64,000 nucleotides of DNA from Psilocybe azurescens (GCA_023853785.1 JAJIRX010000798.1:310001-374000), one strand, 5' to 3'. Positions 36,270 through 48,555 are shown, numbered from the stretch's first letter. Numbers and translations are program-made. The notes: a model not told the origin generated them from the letters alone.

Positions 36270-37170
36270 TTTCTACTTATAGGGACCCGCTCCAATTCCA
36301 ACTTCAACGCCAACAATGCGAAGAAAAACAGCGGCATGATTCTCGGACTCGGGCTTCCTTGTACGCAGCGGTTGCCGTCTTCTCCATCTATGCGCGTTGG
36401 GTCCGGGGAATCGTCGGTTGGACCTTCGGTTCCTAGGCTGGCTCCATCCCCCTATTATCACCTCCACCTCCAATGACAACCTGAATAACGCCAATGCCAA
36501 CACAATTGCCGATAACGAATCCCCTGTCTAATTCGCATTCTACGCGACATGCAGACCCAGCTTGGTGTTGTCTTCCGGCTCGAGTTTAAGGCCGCTGTCG
36601 ATGACGTCGACGAATTCGCATATGTCGCAGGTATCTTCTTCGTCTGCGGATTCGGGTAACTCGGGACATTCGGGCTCGAGAGCGGGTGTGAGGTGAGATT
36701 GGCAGGGGCTGGAGACAGTGAGAGAGATGGGCGCAGGGAGCGGGAGGGACGGGAGATGGAAATGGATGCGGGTGGCAATGATGCAGACAAGGAGAGCGCG
36801 AAGGAGAGGCGCGCATGGAGGGAGAGCCGGTGCTCGAACAACAGGCGGAGGAGGGCATTGCAGATAGATGTGTTCCTCGAGGTGCAGGTCTGGCAATCAC
36901 TGGACGGTGCACATGATGACGCAGAGGAAGGTGACGCAGGGCAGAAGGGTCGGGACAGCGCGAGCATAAAGCAGTTCTCGTACCCAATCCTGACGATCGA
37001 GGAGGCGACGGCGGATGAACATGAACATATGAAAGGCCGGATGACTGGGATGATGTCATTGCAAGATATGAGAGCGGGAGCGCAGATGTGGGCTCCGAGG
37101 AGATGGCGGGTGGTGCCGCGGAGGAGTTTTGGTTCAAGGCGAAGGAGTGCCTCCTCCACCTATAACTGTG
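36270..37170. pseudogene. X' fragment, unit 3 (central part)
   Basis: Plus-strand pieces read NAKKNSGMILGLGLP (about 36,320) and, near 36,980, FSYPILTIEEATADEHEH followed by RMTGMMSLQDMRAG, which match gene X positions near 32,160-32,260 and 52,530. Between them a minus-strand frame is open over 36,540-36,896 with an acidic Cys motif (DEEDTCDICEF). The strand of that middle part is uncertain. The segment is broken and its product unknown. Confidence 0.35.
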
Positions 37171-38580
37171 GACAAAATGGTCGTCGGGTCATCATGATAA
37201 GCTACTACTCTAGAACTATTATCACAGCGCTGCAGGTTGATCTGCTTTCCTACCTCTATCTGTCTTTCCCAAGCCCACCATCGACCTGGTTCATGGTTCA
37301 CGTTTGCCTTCATCCCTCCCTCCCGGCCCACTAAGACCATGGAGATAGAGGATACACTAGATACGTGAGTTGGGGTTGCAGAGAGCGCGGGGGCGAGGGT
37401 GATCATTTGGTATGCGAAGGCATTGCGAGTTGTTGCTGAATTACATGTCGAAGATTCTCCCAGATAAAGGAGTTCGCATGGGACAAGGTATGTGCCGTTC
37501 TATTTTTCTCCGCCTTGCAATCTTGCAGAAAAGCCACGACACAATTCTCGAGCACGCCCATCAGTTGTGCTCCCCTTCCGCCCCGATGACCGACCACAGC
37601 GCGTGTATGCCGCTGCGCTACTGGGCATATTCGTCGTGTTCGGACATTAGATTCACCTCTATTCCACCTGCGCCACCCCTCTGCCTTCCTCCACCCATCT
37701 ACCCAATCATTCGAAGGTCCAGCAGCACCAAATACACACACTACTGGTGGATGTGCTCTGTCTCCGGCCCAATCCGGCCCCGCTGATCAATGAACCAGTA
37801 GCAAGTAGTGCTATCGGTTCGGCTTTTCTCCTCTCCCTTCGACGTATGATGGTCCATGCAGCGGCAGTATCGTCTCTCATGGGTTATCGCTTATGACGTT
37901 CAGTACCACTGCATCAGCGTGTCACTGCTAGTGGGTTTACGTACTTTCCTATACTATTATACTCTCTGAATGCTGCGGTGAGCTGTAGTATACGTCTGTC
38001 ATAGTTTCACTTGTAGTCATGAAAGTTTTACCCCCTGTTCTTGAACATCCACTGTGAGATTTATGGTAGATATTTGATTGTAGGTATCACTGGGATGAGC
38101 GGGTGTAAAGTCTGATCCGTCTTCAAGACGTTACATTAAGTGCTGGAATTTAAACATCTACATAATCCTGCTCAGGCAATATCCATACTAGTAGAAGGTT
38201 GTGGAATAATGGATTGGGTATTTTAAAGAGAATTTTTACTCACTGTTACTAGACCAAGTGTCGTTCTACCTTCAACGCTTCAGCGACAAAATCAAGTGCA
38301 CGAAGTCCATTTCACAACCCAACGAGCCTGTGCACACCATCTTCGAATGATCTCATCAAATGCAAGTACAGGGGCTATGCTACCTCTTCGCTGCCGAGAA
38401 CAAGGGTCTGTCAGTCTATTTTACAATGAAAACCAGTGTTGTCTCACCGGTATTAAACGACCTGGTACTTGAAAGGCGGTGCTAGCTAAATTTAGAACGC
38501 GTCCTATCAATCTTTGCCCTTTCTCAACTTTCTCACCAACAACAGCTGTTGCTCCTCGTCGAACCTTGCGATCTCGTATA
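37171..38580 (+). other. Unit 3 spacer before gene Y
   Basis: About 37,750-38,580 matches 55,060-55,858 in unit 4 and holds the presumed promoter of gene Y (GCGGTGCTAGCTAAATTTAGA at about 38,476, then a pyrimidine-rich leader). A 124-codon frame at 37,412-37,786 has no recognisable features. Confidence 0.4.
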
Positions 38581-40027
38581 ATGTCACAGTACTTCCACGG
38601 AGCGAGAAATTTCAGTATCGATACCGGCACGTTCAACACCGTGACCACTAACCACTATCAAAGTCCTAAAGGTAAGTATTCGTTCTTGCGGATTGGGAGA
38701 TACACGATGTTGATAAGCGTCGACGATAGGCGGATTTGAGCGGCTGCAGGAGCACGTCGCCCATGGAGCATTTCACGACTCAGGCGAGCGATTCGATCCG
38801 CCAAAATGTCATCACAACACACGAGTAGCCATTATCAAGAGGGTTACTGACTGGATCAGTGGACTCAACGAAGATACTCGAGAAGCCCTCATTATGTGGC
38901 TGTACGGAGCAGCTGGCGCAGGGAAATCCGCCATTGCGCAGACCATTGCCGAGATTCTGGACGACCAGAACTTCGTCCTCGCCAGTTTCTTCTTCTGGCG
39001 AAATGATCCTCAACGAGGAACGGCCAAGCTGCTCATCACCACACTAGCATATCAGCTCGCGGTCAAGCTTCCCCTGGTGTTCCGAGAACGACTAGGCCTG
39101 GCATTTGAGAAGGATCCCCTGATTACCACACGATCGCTTGAGGCACAATTCAAGACCCTCGTCCGAGAGCCTCTCGTTGAACTTATTCATTCCGGATTTT
39201 CAACCAACAACCACATCGTCGTCGTTATCGATGGACTTGACGAATGCGACAATCCACAAGTTCAAGCCAGAATTATCGATGTCTCCTTCGACCTTCTGCA
39301 TAGTCGAGACATACCTCTGAAGATCCTCATAGCCAGTCGCCCGCAGATCAATATCTCCTTATCTTTCGATAGAAAACCATTCTCTACACTGGCAAGAATT
39401 GCACTGGATGACGACTATCAATCCAAAGACAATATTCGACATTTCCTCACAGATAAATTTAACGAGATCAAAACTCGACATCCCCTTCGCTCTCACACAC
39501 CTCCTGGCTGGCCCACTTCAGATTCACTCGATACACTCGTACGAAAGTCCTCCGGGCAGTTTATCTATGCATCAACTGTGGTGAAGTATGTCGCATCCCC
39601 GCATCATCGACCAACACATCGACTTGAAATCGTTCTTGGTATACAATTGCCAAAGGCGGGTGATAATCCCTTCGCAGAGCTCGATGCGCTGTACCGGCAC
39701 ATCTTGATGGGGGTTGAAGATGTCGATCTATTATTGCAGATCATTGGCTTCGTCGTTCTTTACATTCCGAGCTTTTCTTACTGTCCAGTGACATATATAG
39801 AAGCCTTCCTTTCGCTTGCTCCTGGAGATATTCAACTTCTAATGCAGAACCTCGGCTCTCTTATCTCAGTTGAAAACCATCCTTATTATCCTAATGATGC
39901 AGAGGTGTTAACCATTCACCATGCATCATTAAAAGATTATCTACTTGACCCGTCACGATCCAAAGATTTTTTCTCGACCGTCTCAAAATGCACACGTATT
40001 ACGCCGAGTTATGCCTTGCCCATATGA
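38581..40027 (+). CDS. NACHT-domain NLR-like NTPase (gene Y, unit 3)
   Basis: Exon 1 (38,581-38,671, MSQYFHGARNFSIDTGTFN) and exon 2 (from 38,730) are joined across a 58-bp intron (GTAAGT...GATAG), giving a 462-residue frame. The P-loop GAAGAGKS is at residues 90-97 and Walker B IDGLDE at about 197-202; a short LIASRP sensor-like stretch follows near 240. This layout is that of agaric NACHT STAND NTPases, which bind and hydrolyse ATP/dATP as oligomerising switches. The N-terminal F.I..G.FN motif is common in such proteins; its role is not proven. The frame stops at 40,025, but the copies suggest an ancestral continuation: one more T in the run near 39,967 would restore FFLDRLKMHTYYAEL and lead through exon 3 to the last exon. 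Cytosolic, no signal peptide. Spacer and X lie upstream. Confidence 0.75.
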
Positions 40028-40346
40028 CGGTGCTTCTTGCATTGCAATCCAATTCGTCTCACCATCCATTCACAGGTATGCCCCCTATGTTCTCATAGGT
40101 TAAACTTCTGTGTTCTAATTGCATATAAATAGACCCAGTGAATGGAGGTTGGCCTATCTTTACACATTTCTTCCATCACTGCCCTCTTGCTAAACCAAAT
40201 CCACAGCTCCTTCAGAATATTCTCAGTCTAACTCTCAGCCGCTGCCGTACTATCCTTGGAGAAAAGGTCGCTTTAATACAAAATTTTTAGGCATTATTTC
40301 GAATACCTCGATTTTGCAAAACAATGAAATCTGACCACCTTGCCAG

Positions 40347-41162
40347 ATTTGGGCTGATTCGGCGATTTCTCAATTTTACACTGATGAAATAGTCGCACTT
40401 GAACAACTCATTAAATTCCAGCTTGGTCCATATCCTCGACACTCTCACATCTGCTTCCTTCTAGCCTCAATCATGGATGAACAACGAATGAATAATTTGA
40501 GTATTGACCTAAAGTTTATGCCACAAAATTCCAGAAATCCAAGGCATATAGTAGCGTTAGGACATCATCTTCATTTCCTAACATCGTGGCAACCTGTTCT
40601 TCGTGAACACCTTCATAACACCCTACAAGATTGGATTATCTCAACCCACCAACCAGCCGACACCCCCAGTGTTTACGCCAGTGCTGCATATTTTGTTCTG
40701 CGCTATATATCAACATACCGATTCCCATATGCTGCCGACACAACTAGATTCGGCCGATCTTGCCATTATCATCGGACTCGAATGAATAGTCCTGCACAAT
40801 CACATTGGTACCGACGGTCTGTCAACACTGCCTACAAAATGTATTACACCGACGATCGCTTTTGCAATTTTGTCTGCTATGCTGGAAAGGGGGTTTTCGT
40901 GGACGCGGAGTTTCATCCTATGCGATGGCATCTGTTCAATACAGGCGACGCTTTTTATTCCTATTCTTGGGCCAATAATATCCTTCCACGACTCCTTAAC
41001 AAATCAGGTTACTCAGAAGAGTTGATTGCCTATGCACACCAAGCCAGAATCATGCGCAATCATGACTACCTCAACTTTGAGTCTTCATTGGAGTATACCG
41101 AGAGATATGCACAGGCTGCGGTTAAAGCATATATTAGGAGAGTAGAAGATGGACAGACTTAA
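40347..41162 (+). CDS. Gene Y last exon, unit 3
   Basis: This is an open frame of 271 codons plus stop, homologous to 27,542-28,351 and 57,654-58,460. It begins at the splice acceptor CCAG (40,343-40,346) with IWADSAISQFYTDEIVALEQ and ends RRVEDGQT. The preceding exon 3 (about 40,137-40,290; WPIFTHFFHHCPLAK) is frameshifted and its donor site is lost, so connection to the NACHT part is broken in this copy. A small insertion (CYAGKG) sits in the NFV..GVFVDAEF region. It was probably the C-terminal domain of the NLR, possibly the ligand-sensing part. I cannot name the domain. Confidence 0.6.
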   Translation: MWADSAISQFYTDEIVALEQLIKFQLGPYPRHSHICFLLASIMDEQRMNNLSIDLKFMPQNSRNPRHIVALGHHLHFLTSWQPVLREHLHNTLQDWIISTHQPADTPSVYASAAYFVLRYISTYRFPYAADTTRFGRSCHYHRTRMNSPAQSHWYRRSVNTAYKMYYTDDRFCNFVCYAGKGVFVDAEFHPMRWHLFNTGDAFYSYSWANNILPRLLNKSGYSEELIAYAHQARIMRNHDYLNFESSLEYTERYAQAAVKAYIRRVEDGQT

Positions 41163-42557
41163 GTACATCATATGTGTAGCAGAGTTGCACAGTATGTACT
41201 GGTTTACTAACTTGAACTGTTACGTTCCCCGCACATTCTACACTGCTGGCAACTTCTACACCATGGTTTGAGCAACATTCATAACGCTAACTGGACAGAT
41301 GGAAATCCTATGTTGGTGCAAACCTCTTTCCAATCATAATCAACATCTGGATAGCTGTTTTCCTACAGAACGGCTTAGCGATAAAACCGAAGTCATACGT
41401 AAAATTATAAATGGAAGATCGAGTTTAATGGAAGATATATATTATAATCTGATAAATTCAACGTAGAAAAGGAGTATATCAAGTTCTGAAGACGAATGGG
41501 ATTGTCCTTGTTCCTTATGCCATATATTCTATGGAGGTCTGCAGTTCTCCCAGCTTTGCCACTATAAGAGCAGAATGTAATTGACATTGTATTCAACGCA
41601 GTCTGATACCCGATTTAGGGAAAATAGAAACAAAGGTGCGACAAACGGGTGTGGGTATACATGTTGGCTTCCATTGCTCATCTCTCGGCGTGGCAATATA
41701 TACAGTGGATGAAAGGCTTTCTGGAAAGGCTCAGAATGAGTGTTCGTCAGTTGGTCATCCTGGCTGAAGCTTCTGGACGACGTGAATGAGGATACACGTA
41801 ACACGGCCACGGAAAGGGTAATTAATAGATAGATAGATCTGTCCTGTATTTTTTACTTGTCGCGTGCAATAAGTATGACCTTGTTTGCTGAGTTCCGATG
41901 TGGAAGATATTGCGTACCTATTGGCTTGAAGCTCATCCCATTGAGTCAGCCGTCACGTCGGAATCGTTCTCACAGAGTGGACGCGCTCTTGTGCTGAAAC
42001 GCTTCCCGCTAAGTTACTTATCAACAACGGGGAATACCTTGGTCGCCTCCTCCAGCAGTTGCCATAATGTAGTGGGTCTGATGGAGTCTGGCATTATATT
42101 CTGGGTGTTTTAAATACTCTAACGTTTATAGATTCAAATATCTGTGACAAGCGGAATGTATACTACATTGGTACAACATAAAGGTTACCAGATTCAGAGG
42201 TGCTTAAGATCTGTTTATCTGCTGCTAAATTTAGCCAGCAGCGGCAGTTTATTGGTAGAAATTACCTTTGACTTTTGTTTTCCGAATCCCTCTGATTTAT
42301 GACTACTTGAATACGGGTTCGACATAGGTGCTGCAGTGTGGGGCAGATAAAATTACTGGAAAAATGACGAATAGAAATGTGTTCGTTAGAGACCCTTTAC
42401 TTTGCTTCATAATATTTTAGTGCGCTCCTAAATGCCGCCTCCTCCGTATGATGCGTGAATGACCTTGAATGACGCGACTCAAATGCGACGCGAAATTAAG
42501 TCCCTCAAGCGACTCGCGACGGCAATGCGACGTGTTATTGAACTCCGCTTTTGTTTA
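41163..42557 (+). other. Unit 4 spacer, left of the transposon cluster
   Basis: The gene Y 3' flank and spacer are as in other units, with the CpG-rich patch at about 42,475-42,535, ending TTTACCCCGCTTC where the MITE pair inserted. No conserved reading frame. Confidence 0.45.
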
Positions 42558-42566
42558 CCCCGCTTC
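42558..42566 (+). repeat. Target-site copy 1, CCCCGCTTC
   Basis: This 9-bp copy precedes element M1. Identical copies lie at 49,626-49,634 (between M1 and M2) and 50,190-50,198 (after M2). The uninterrupted site in units 1, 3 and 5 reads CCTGCTTCC or CTCGCTTCC in the same context, so this is a target duplication. Confidence 0.8.
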
Positions 42567-43228
42567 TAGACTCGCCAGCCAGTCACACTCGCGAGCTCTA
42601 ATCACATAGCATCACAGGAGCACATGATCAAGCAAGGAGCGAGCTCGTATGGAAACCCGGACTGTCAAGCCTCCAAAGCCGTCACCAAACACATCGCGGC
42701 TGGCCATGCCGCCTGATGTGTACATGCTTGGCACGTTAGGACCTCGGACAGTACTCTAAGAATATAGTACGGGCACAGATGGCGACGTTCGCAGTGGGGA
42801 CGTCATTTCCAGCAAGATATCTTGCCTTGAACGCAGTTCTCGCCCTCGAGTCTTTGTAATTCTATTAACATATACATTATACTGTACATTTAAATTAATA
42901 TTTATAATTGACAAGATACATTTGCTCGAGATCACTCCATCAAGCATGAATCAAGTTTCCGTGGTGGCAGACCGTGTGAATTTCCCTTGATGCACCCGGC
43001 TCTCCAGCTAATTGTTATCACAGCGCACCAGTAAGGGACCAATATTATGTAGAAATGTACATATGTGCTCTGAGACATCTATAGACAACATTAGAGGTAA
43101 AAATTAGAATGTCCGGTGCATACAGAGCACCAAAACCAATTACTACTGAGCCATCATGATCAAGCCACTTATTATTTACCATTTCATGGCTATAACAAAT
43201 ACATAAATCATATATGTCTGAGCTCGTC

Positions 43229-45782
43229 CTACTTGTCTTTTGAAGCTATCAACTTCCCTAACTGGAACCATTTGCAGTATTTATTACAAACATGTTGCCC
43301 TGTAAACTTGTCAAAGGCTGTATTGACATTCCCCTCTCCAAACAGTGACTGTTTGGCATCTTCATGATTGCTCAGAGACCTGTGACTAAATTATTAGCAT
43401 ATTTTATCATTAAGTAGCAAGCTTTATACAAACGGATGTGTCATGATTTGCAGGTCAGTCAACAAATTTCCTGCTCCTTAAAGAATAGATTTTATAAGCT
43501 GAACGTGGTCCTGTCCATAAATTTGATGCATACCTTGAAAATCCGAGATGTAGGCCTGACCGTGTGTAATATTAAATTGGACATGCTGTACAAAGCAAAG
43601 GAAGATGCCTATTTCATAACCTGACTCGTTACAATCCTGAAGTGGAACAGCATCCGCATTGTGGATGTACTTGATAAATAGGTCATCCTCCAGCAGCAGT
43701 TCCTCCAATAAATATGATGCACAGTGAGATGTTGATCTACCTCCAGCATGAGAATCAAGTGATTTATCAGAGTATGCAATTGCGCCTTTGACAAATCGGA
43801 GTTGTGGAATTTCAAAAAGTGGCTCTTCTACAGCTGTGGTGAGTATAAAATCATCGATAAAATCATATGCAAATTGGAGAAGGGAATCTGCCCATCCAAG
43901 CATTGTTGCCTCTGTGAGCACTTTGCGGCTTTCATCAACATAGTTGAAGTGTTTTATTATGGCTCCAGAATGTTGGTCATCATAAGGGCACTTCAGAGCT
44001 ACTAGAATGTGCTTTGAGCCGTTGGAATCAAGTCCCACAGATGGAGCATTGGAGATCCACTGTAAGGAGGCTAAATGTGCAGTCTTGAATGTTCCCTTTC
44101 CAAGAAGCTTGATTTTGTCATAAGAAATATATGCCAAAAGACTTTCGCTCTGATTTATGATTCCATTTCTGCTGGGATTTTCCATGTCACAAAGTGCTGC
44201 AAAGAAGGTGCTTTGATGAGGTAGCAAGAGATCCGCTCTGTAATCTGAGTGTCAACTAAATATGGCTGATTAGTAGAGTACAATTAATAATAAGTATGGG
44301 AACATACACTGTTTCTGTTTTTCAATAATCAGATTCTGGACACCCAAAGATATACCCTTTCGCACTTGGTCAGGATCAAGCTGCTTGAATGAACCACTGG
44401 ACCGCTTTTTCTCAGAATGAATTTTCTTGGATGCTGAAGCTGCAATTGGTAAATGTTTCTCTGGGCTGGGTGGTGCTTTGTGCTTTGGGTGTATTACATC
44501 TGGTGTCACCTATAACCAAGTAAAATAGTAATCAGTATTAGCTGCTGACTACATGAATAATATACAAACCGGGCATATTGACTCAATATGCCTAGCATGA
44601 ATATCTTGGTGATTTGGGTAGTCCTCTGCACAAAGCCATTGATCACAGTCAATTACCAAAGAAAATTCAATGGGAGATTTGGGTGGTGAAAAACAAGAGA
44701 ACCATCCGACTTTGCACCAGTTTTTTCTTCAAAAATCGGCCTTGAAAATATGGTGTGAATGGATCCATTTTGCTGATATCTTGCCAGCTCCCTGTTTCAT
44801 GGACTGTCATCATTGAAAAATCCCACGGAAATCCATCAAACAGCTTTTGAAGAGGAGGGAGAAAGCTTTCTTTGATTAATAAAGAAAGAGCAGGTGGAAA
44901 AATCTCATATTCCACTGCCATTCCTTCCCGAATTATCTGTTTACATTTGAGTTCTTGTAATTTATTAAACAAGAGACTAACCCACCGTGTTTCCAACTTT
45001 ACCACTAAGTAATTGATAGGAGACCTGAAGCAGAATATGTACTTCATCTCTGACTTGTGCTCGAGAAACTGCCCCAGGAAGAGACCGGGGGCTGGAGGGA
45101 TTTTATATGCTGAAGATGACCAGTGGTGGCATTCATCTTGATATCTCATGTGTGCATGAGTATAACCAGTATGAGATTGTCCAGATGGCAAAGAAGATGG
45201 TGGAATAGATTTTTGTTCAAAGAATTTTTGAAAGAATGATGGACTGCTAACAGTCGGAACTTGCTGAGATACAGCAGTAACACATCCCTGAGGAGTATGT
45301 GCACCTGTAGAAGGGCATAAATTACAATTGATTATCAAGAAAAGATAGTTTACCTTGACGTTGTGACTCATTTATCATTCCCCGAATCACAGATAAGTTC
45401 ACAGCACCCTCAGTGGCAGAGACATGATGTATAGGCATTGAAGGTGCAGAGAGTGGTCCACTAGGTGCTGTTACCATAAAGTGCAAACAAAAGACCATTT
45501 TAATCAACACTATTGAATACATCATACAAAATATCACATACCTGCTGCTGCAGCTGTTTGCACTACTCGGGCAGTAGTTGTCCGTTTACCCAAGTAGTGT
45601 TTCATGCAGGAGCCACATATGTAGCGTCCAGGAATATCTGGCCGACCTTCATTACTAACATAGAAATGGTTCTCGCCAGGTTGTATAATATTAGAGCAGC
45701 TTCGCTGTTCACAGGCACAAGCAATAGTTGCAACAGAGTCCTGTGTAAACTCTGCTGCTATTTTTAAAAGATTAGAAGACAT
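43229..45782 (-). CDS. Alpha-type protein kinase (MHCK/EF2K family) inside the transposon
   Basis: I assemble seven exons (45,782-45,542; 45,467-45,354; 45,304-44,570; 44,509-44,308; 44,244-43,534; 43,476-43,434; 43,385-43,229), all with GT-AG introns, adding up to 733 residues if one extra base is dropped from a T6 run on plus at 44,721-44,726 (exon 3). N-terminus: Cys-rich zinc-finger-like CACEQRSC and PGRYICGSCMKHY (about 22-60). Kinase domain about 400-725: GKGTFKTAH glycine loop, VALK lysine, LTEATMLGWA, FVKGAIA, QHVQFNITHGQAYISDFQG, then DLQIMTHP, FGEGN, and a C-terminal HVCNKYC (H and C-X3-C), the zinc module typical of alpha-kinases. They phosphorylate Ser/Thr in helical substrates. 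The frameshift may be a true mutation or an assembly error. Its place between transposon TIRs is unusual. Confidence 0.75.
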
Positions 45783-46224
45783 AGTGTGCTGTGTAAGTGT
45801 TTGATTGATGATAGTATGCAGTGTTGAGTAGAGTAGAATAAAATATACAGCCCAGTCAAGGCTCTATTTAAACTGGTTTCCATTCAACTAGAATATTCTA
45901 CTAGGCTCTATGAAGATACTAAGTAAAGTAATCCTACAAATAAATGTGACTAAAGCAATGAGTCAATAATGAGAAACATGAGTAAGCACAGTAGGTGCCC
46001 AGCCAAACTGTAAGTCACTGGACTTCCCAGTATATCCAAGTATATTCTAGCATAGACACTTGGTCTTACCAATCTATTTCCAATCTAAATACTTTGTGTT
46101 CTGGCAGTTTCAGGAATATTTGTCACTGAGTCAAAAGCATGCACACAATGGCTACTTAAGAGGGCAGTCTATATGCATTGAGACTTTCTTCAATATTATA
46201 AATTTCTCAATTGACTATGCAGAT
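45783..46224. promoter_or_regulatory. Divergent promoter region between kinase and transposase
   Basis: These 442 bp separate the two start codons and must hold both promoters if the genes are transcribed. TATTTAAA-like sequence (CTCTATTTAAACTGG) near 45,870 is close to the kinase start. The transposase frame is open back to 46,060, so its true start could be there. Confidence 0.35.
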
Positions 46225-48555
46225 ATGCCTCAGCAAAATCAGCATAAGCCGCCTCGTATGTCCTGTTTGTTCATTCATCAGATCAATTACTGTGGGCTTA
46301 CATTGACTGCCAATAGCACCACTCGAAAGCATTGCCATCATATCATCAACTACTGGAAAATGAGGAAAACGGACATTGAAATATTGCAGCTCCTCAAGAA
46401 TGAACACATGGATACAGAAGTGTATGGGCTTGGGTATGTTGTTTTATTACTTAGTCTACTAAGTAGGCGCTCATGCTAGTGATATAAACAGAATGACATC
46501 ATTTAAAGCTATCTGCAAGCAGATGGGTCTATTGTCTACTAGGCAACAGGGTCACACAGTTGAATCAATTCATGATTCTGTAGTGGCCCTGCGAAAGCGT
46601 GTTCCCTAAGGCAGGGGCCCATGATATGACATCTCTACTATTTCATGAGATGGGCATGAAGGTTCCAAGGCAAGTTATTGAAGCTCTATTGTCATTGCAC
46701 CTAATTTACTTGCACAATATACTAGAAATCTTGTGGTTGTCTACTTCCAAGTATATGAACCTGAATTAGTTCATGAGCGCAAGGCTTGGCGGCTGAAGTG
46801 ACGCCGTTTCTGGGCTGCAGGTGTAAATGATATTGTAGCTGTTGATCAGCATGACAAATGGAAGCACTTTGGACTTGCTCTTCACATTGGCGTCGATCCA
46901 TTTGCTGGTCAGATACATTGGGTTAAAGTCTGGTGGACAAACAGCAACCCAAAGCTTATTTTATCATATTACCTAGAATTCATTGAGACATTTAAACGTA
47001 TGTCAAGTGTCAATTTATCAGATTAATGTGTGACTAACATTGTAGTAGACATGCCTCTTGTTTCCCAAAGTGATCCAGGCTCCAAGAATTATGGAATTGC
47101 TAAAACACATACTGTGCTACGTCATTGGCATGATCCAAGTTTGTCTGGAACCATTCAGCACTGTTGGATGCAAAAGAAAAAGAATATCAAGCCAGAAATT
47201 TCTTGGTCACAGATGCGTCGGAGATTCACACCAGGATTTGAAGATCTTTTAGAAGCTGGAGTTGTAAATGACTGGTATGACATTAATCACCCACTTGACC
47301 TGTAAGTTGTGTGCCATATATATTTTTGTTCTATTGACTAAAGATACATCTTAGTCTGGTCTTTCGCTGGATATTTATTCCTTTTCTTCAAAAGGAGCTT
47401 GATGCATGGGCAGACCGCATTAATAACAGCCGTAAACATGCTGATCGCAACAAGATTCTACCACATGGAGTCCCAAATGATATTTACAGCTACCCACATC
47501 GGTATGGAGCTCTTGACTTTAAGGTAATGCATGCATTTATAAAATATTGACTGATTGTCCTGAATTTAATTTGTACATGTCTTATAGATTCACGTTGAAC
47601 AAGCAGCAATCAATTACGTGCAGCAGGAGTTTGCGCCACCAGAAGATCCAGTTTTCCTTCTTGTCCCCCCCGAGTTTAAAAAATATGCTCAAATTCTTTA
47701 TGAGAGCATGGGAAGCCCAGTGGTGAACTCGGAAAATGTGTGGGACATATACCGCGAGCTTATCTATAGATTTGAACTGTTACGATCTCAAGTTAGAATC
47801 ACGCAGTGTGCGTAATCTAACCACCAATCGTTTAAAGAACAAGTTCAAGTTCGAGTTGAGCAGGTTAAGCAGGTTGGATTCTCAAGAACTAGCTAAAGAA
47901 TACAGTGAATCCTTCCTAGTATAAATACTATGAACTGTACAGCAAGTTGAAACAAGATTGAATGTTCATCAGCAGATGTATATAAGAATAGAGGAAACAG
48001 ATCAAATGTTCATCAAAAGATGTATCATAAAGATGGAAGTGAAAGTCCATCAGAGATATGATGGAGTTTCATAGATATGATGGAAGGCAAGTTCATCAGA
48101 ACATATAATGATGTATCAATGATGTGAAGGATGACAAAGAAAAGGAAAAGAAAAGAAAGGAAAAGAGAAAGAAAAGAAGAAAAAGACTTGTTGTAACATG
48201 AACACCTTGACCAAGCTGTGGAGTTCATGGAAGAGTGTCAGGTATTTCTCAGCTTATGGAATAATCAAGACGACAACAAGATCATGCCTCCGGATGGAAG
48301 AGAACTTTTTGGTGGACTCAATCACGCAGATAAAGATGGGAATTACTACATGGGCGGTGTAAATAATGGAAGGGGACTTGGTGTGTACTTCGCTCAGCAT
48401 GGCATTGAATATTGATCTAATAATTCTCCCCTGTTTTAGACACAGCTCTTGAGAAAGAGCTTGACAGAATGGAAGACGAGGATGATGATTTTGAGGTTGT
48501 TGAGGTTGATTTTACTGATGATGAATATGACAATGTTGAGGAAGACGAGTGGTAG
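46225..48555 (+). pseudogene. DDE 'integrase core'-type transposase of the transposon
   Basis: Blocks in order: N-terminal MPQQNQHKPPRMS and YWKMRKTDIEILQLL (46,225-46,437); after an intron (about 46,438-46,498) SFKAICKQMGLLSTRQQ; LLFHEMGMKVPRQ; RRFWAAGVNDIVAVDQHDKW (first Asp, near 46,840); HIGVDPFAGQIHWVKVWW; after another intron VSQSDPGSKNYGIAKTH (second Asp, about 47,065); QHCWMQKKKNIKPEISWSQ with candidate Glu; PLDL | LVFRW across an intron at 47,301-47,355; LPHGVPNDIYSYP; APPEDPVFLLVPPE; after the LTR, HLDQAVEFMEECQ; NYYMGGVNNGRGLG; and an acidic C-terminus ending DEW at 48,555. It cuts and joins the TIRs. Defects: a 1-base shift near 46,607 (VP to AGAHDM), TGA at 46,799 where the family has Arg, and the LTR. 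Such proteins are widespread in Agaricomycetes. Confidence 0.75.
47778..48198 (+). mobile_element. Solo LTR, 421 bp, in the transposase gene
   Basis: It starts TGTTACGATCTC and ends TTGTTGTAACA, with inverted TGTTAC/GTAACA termini. Identical 5-bp duplications TGAAC flank it (47,773-47,777 and 48,199-48,203). Removing it rejoins the reading frame exactly (YRFE + HLDQAVEF). The 3' part is purine-rich. Another copy lies, reversed, at 1-403. Confidence 0.9.
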
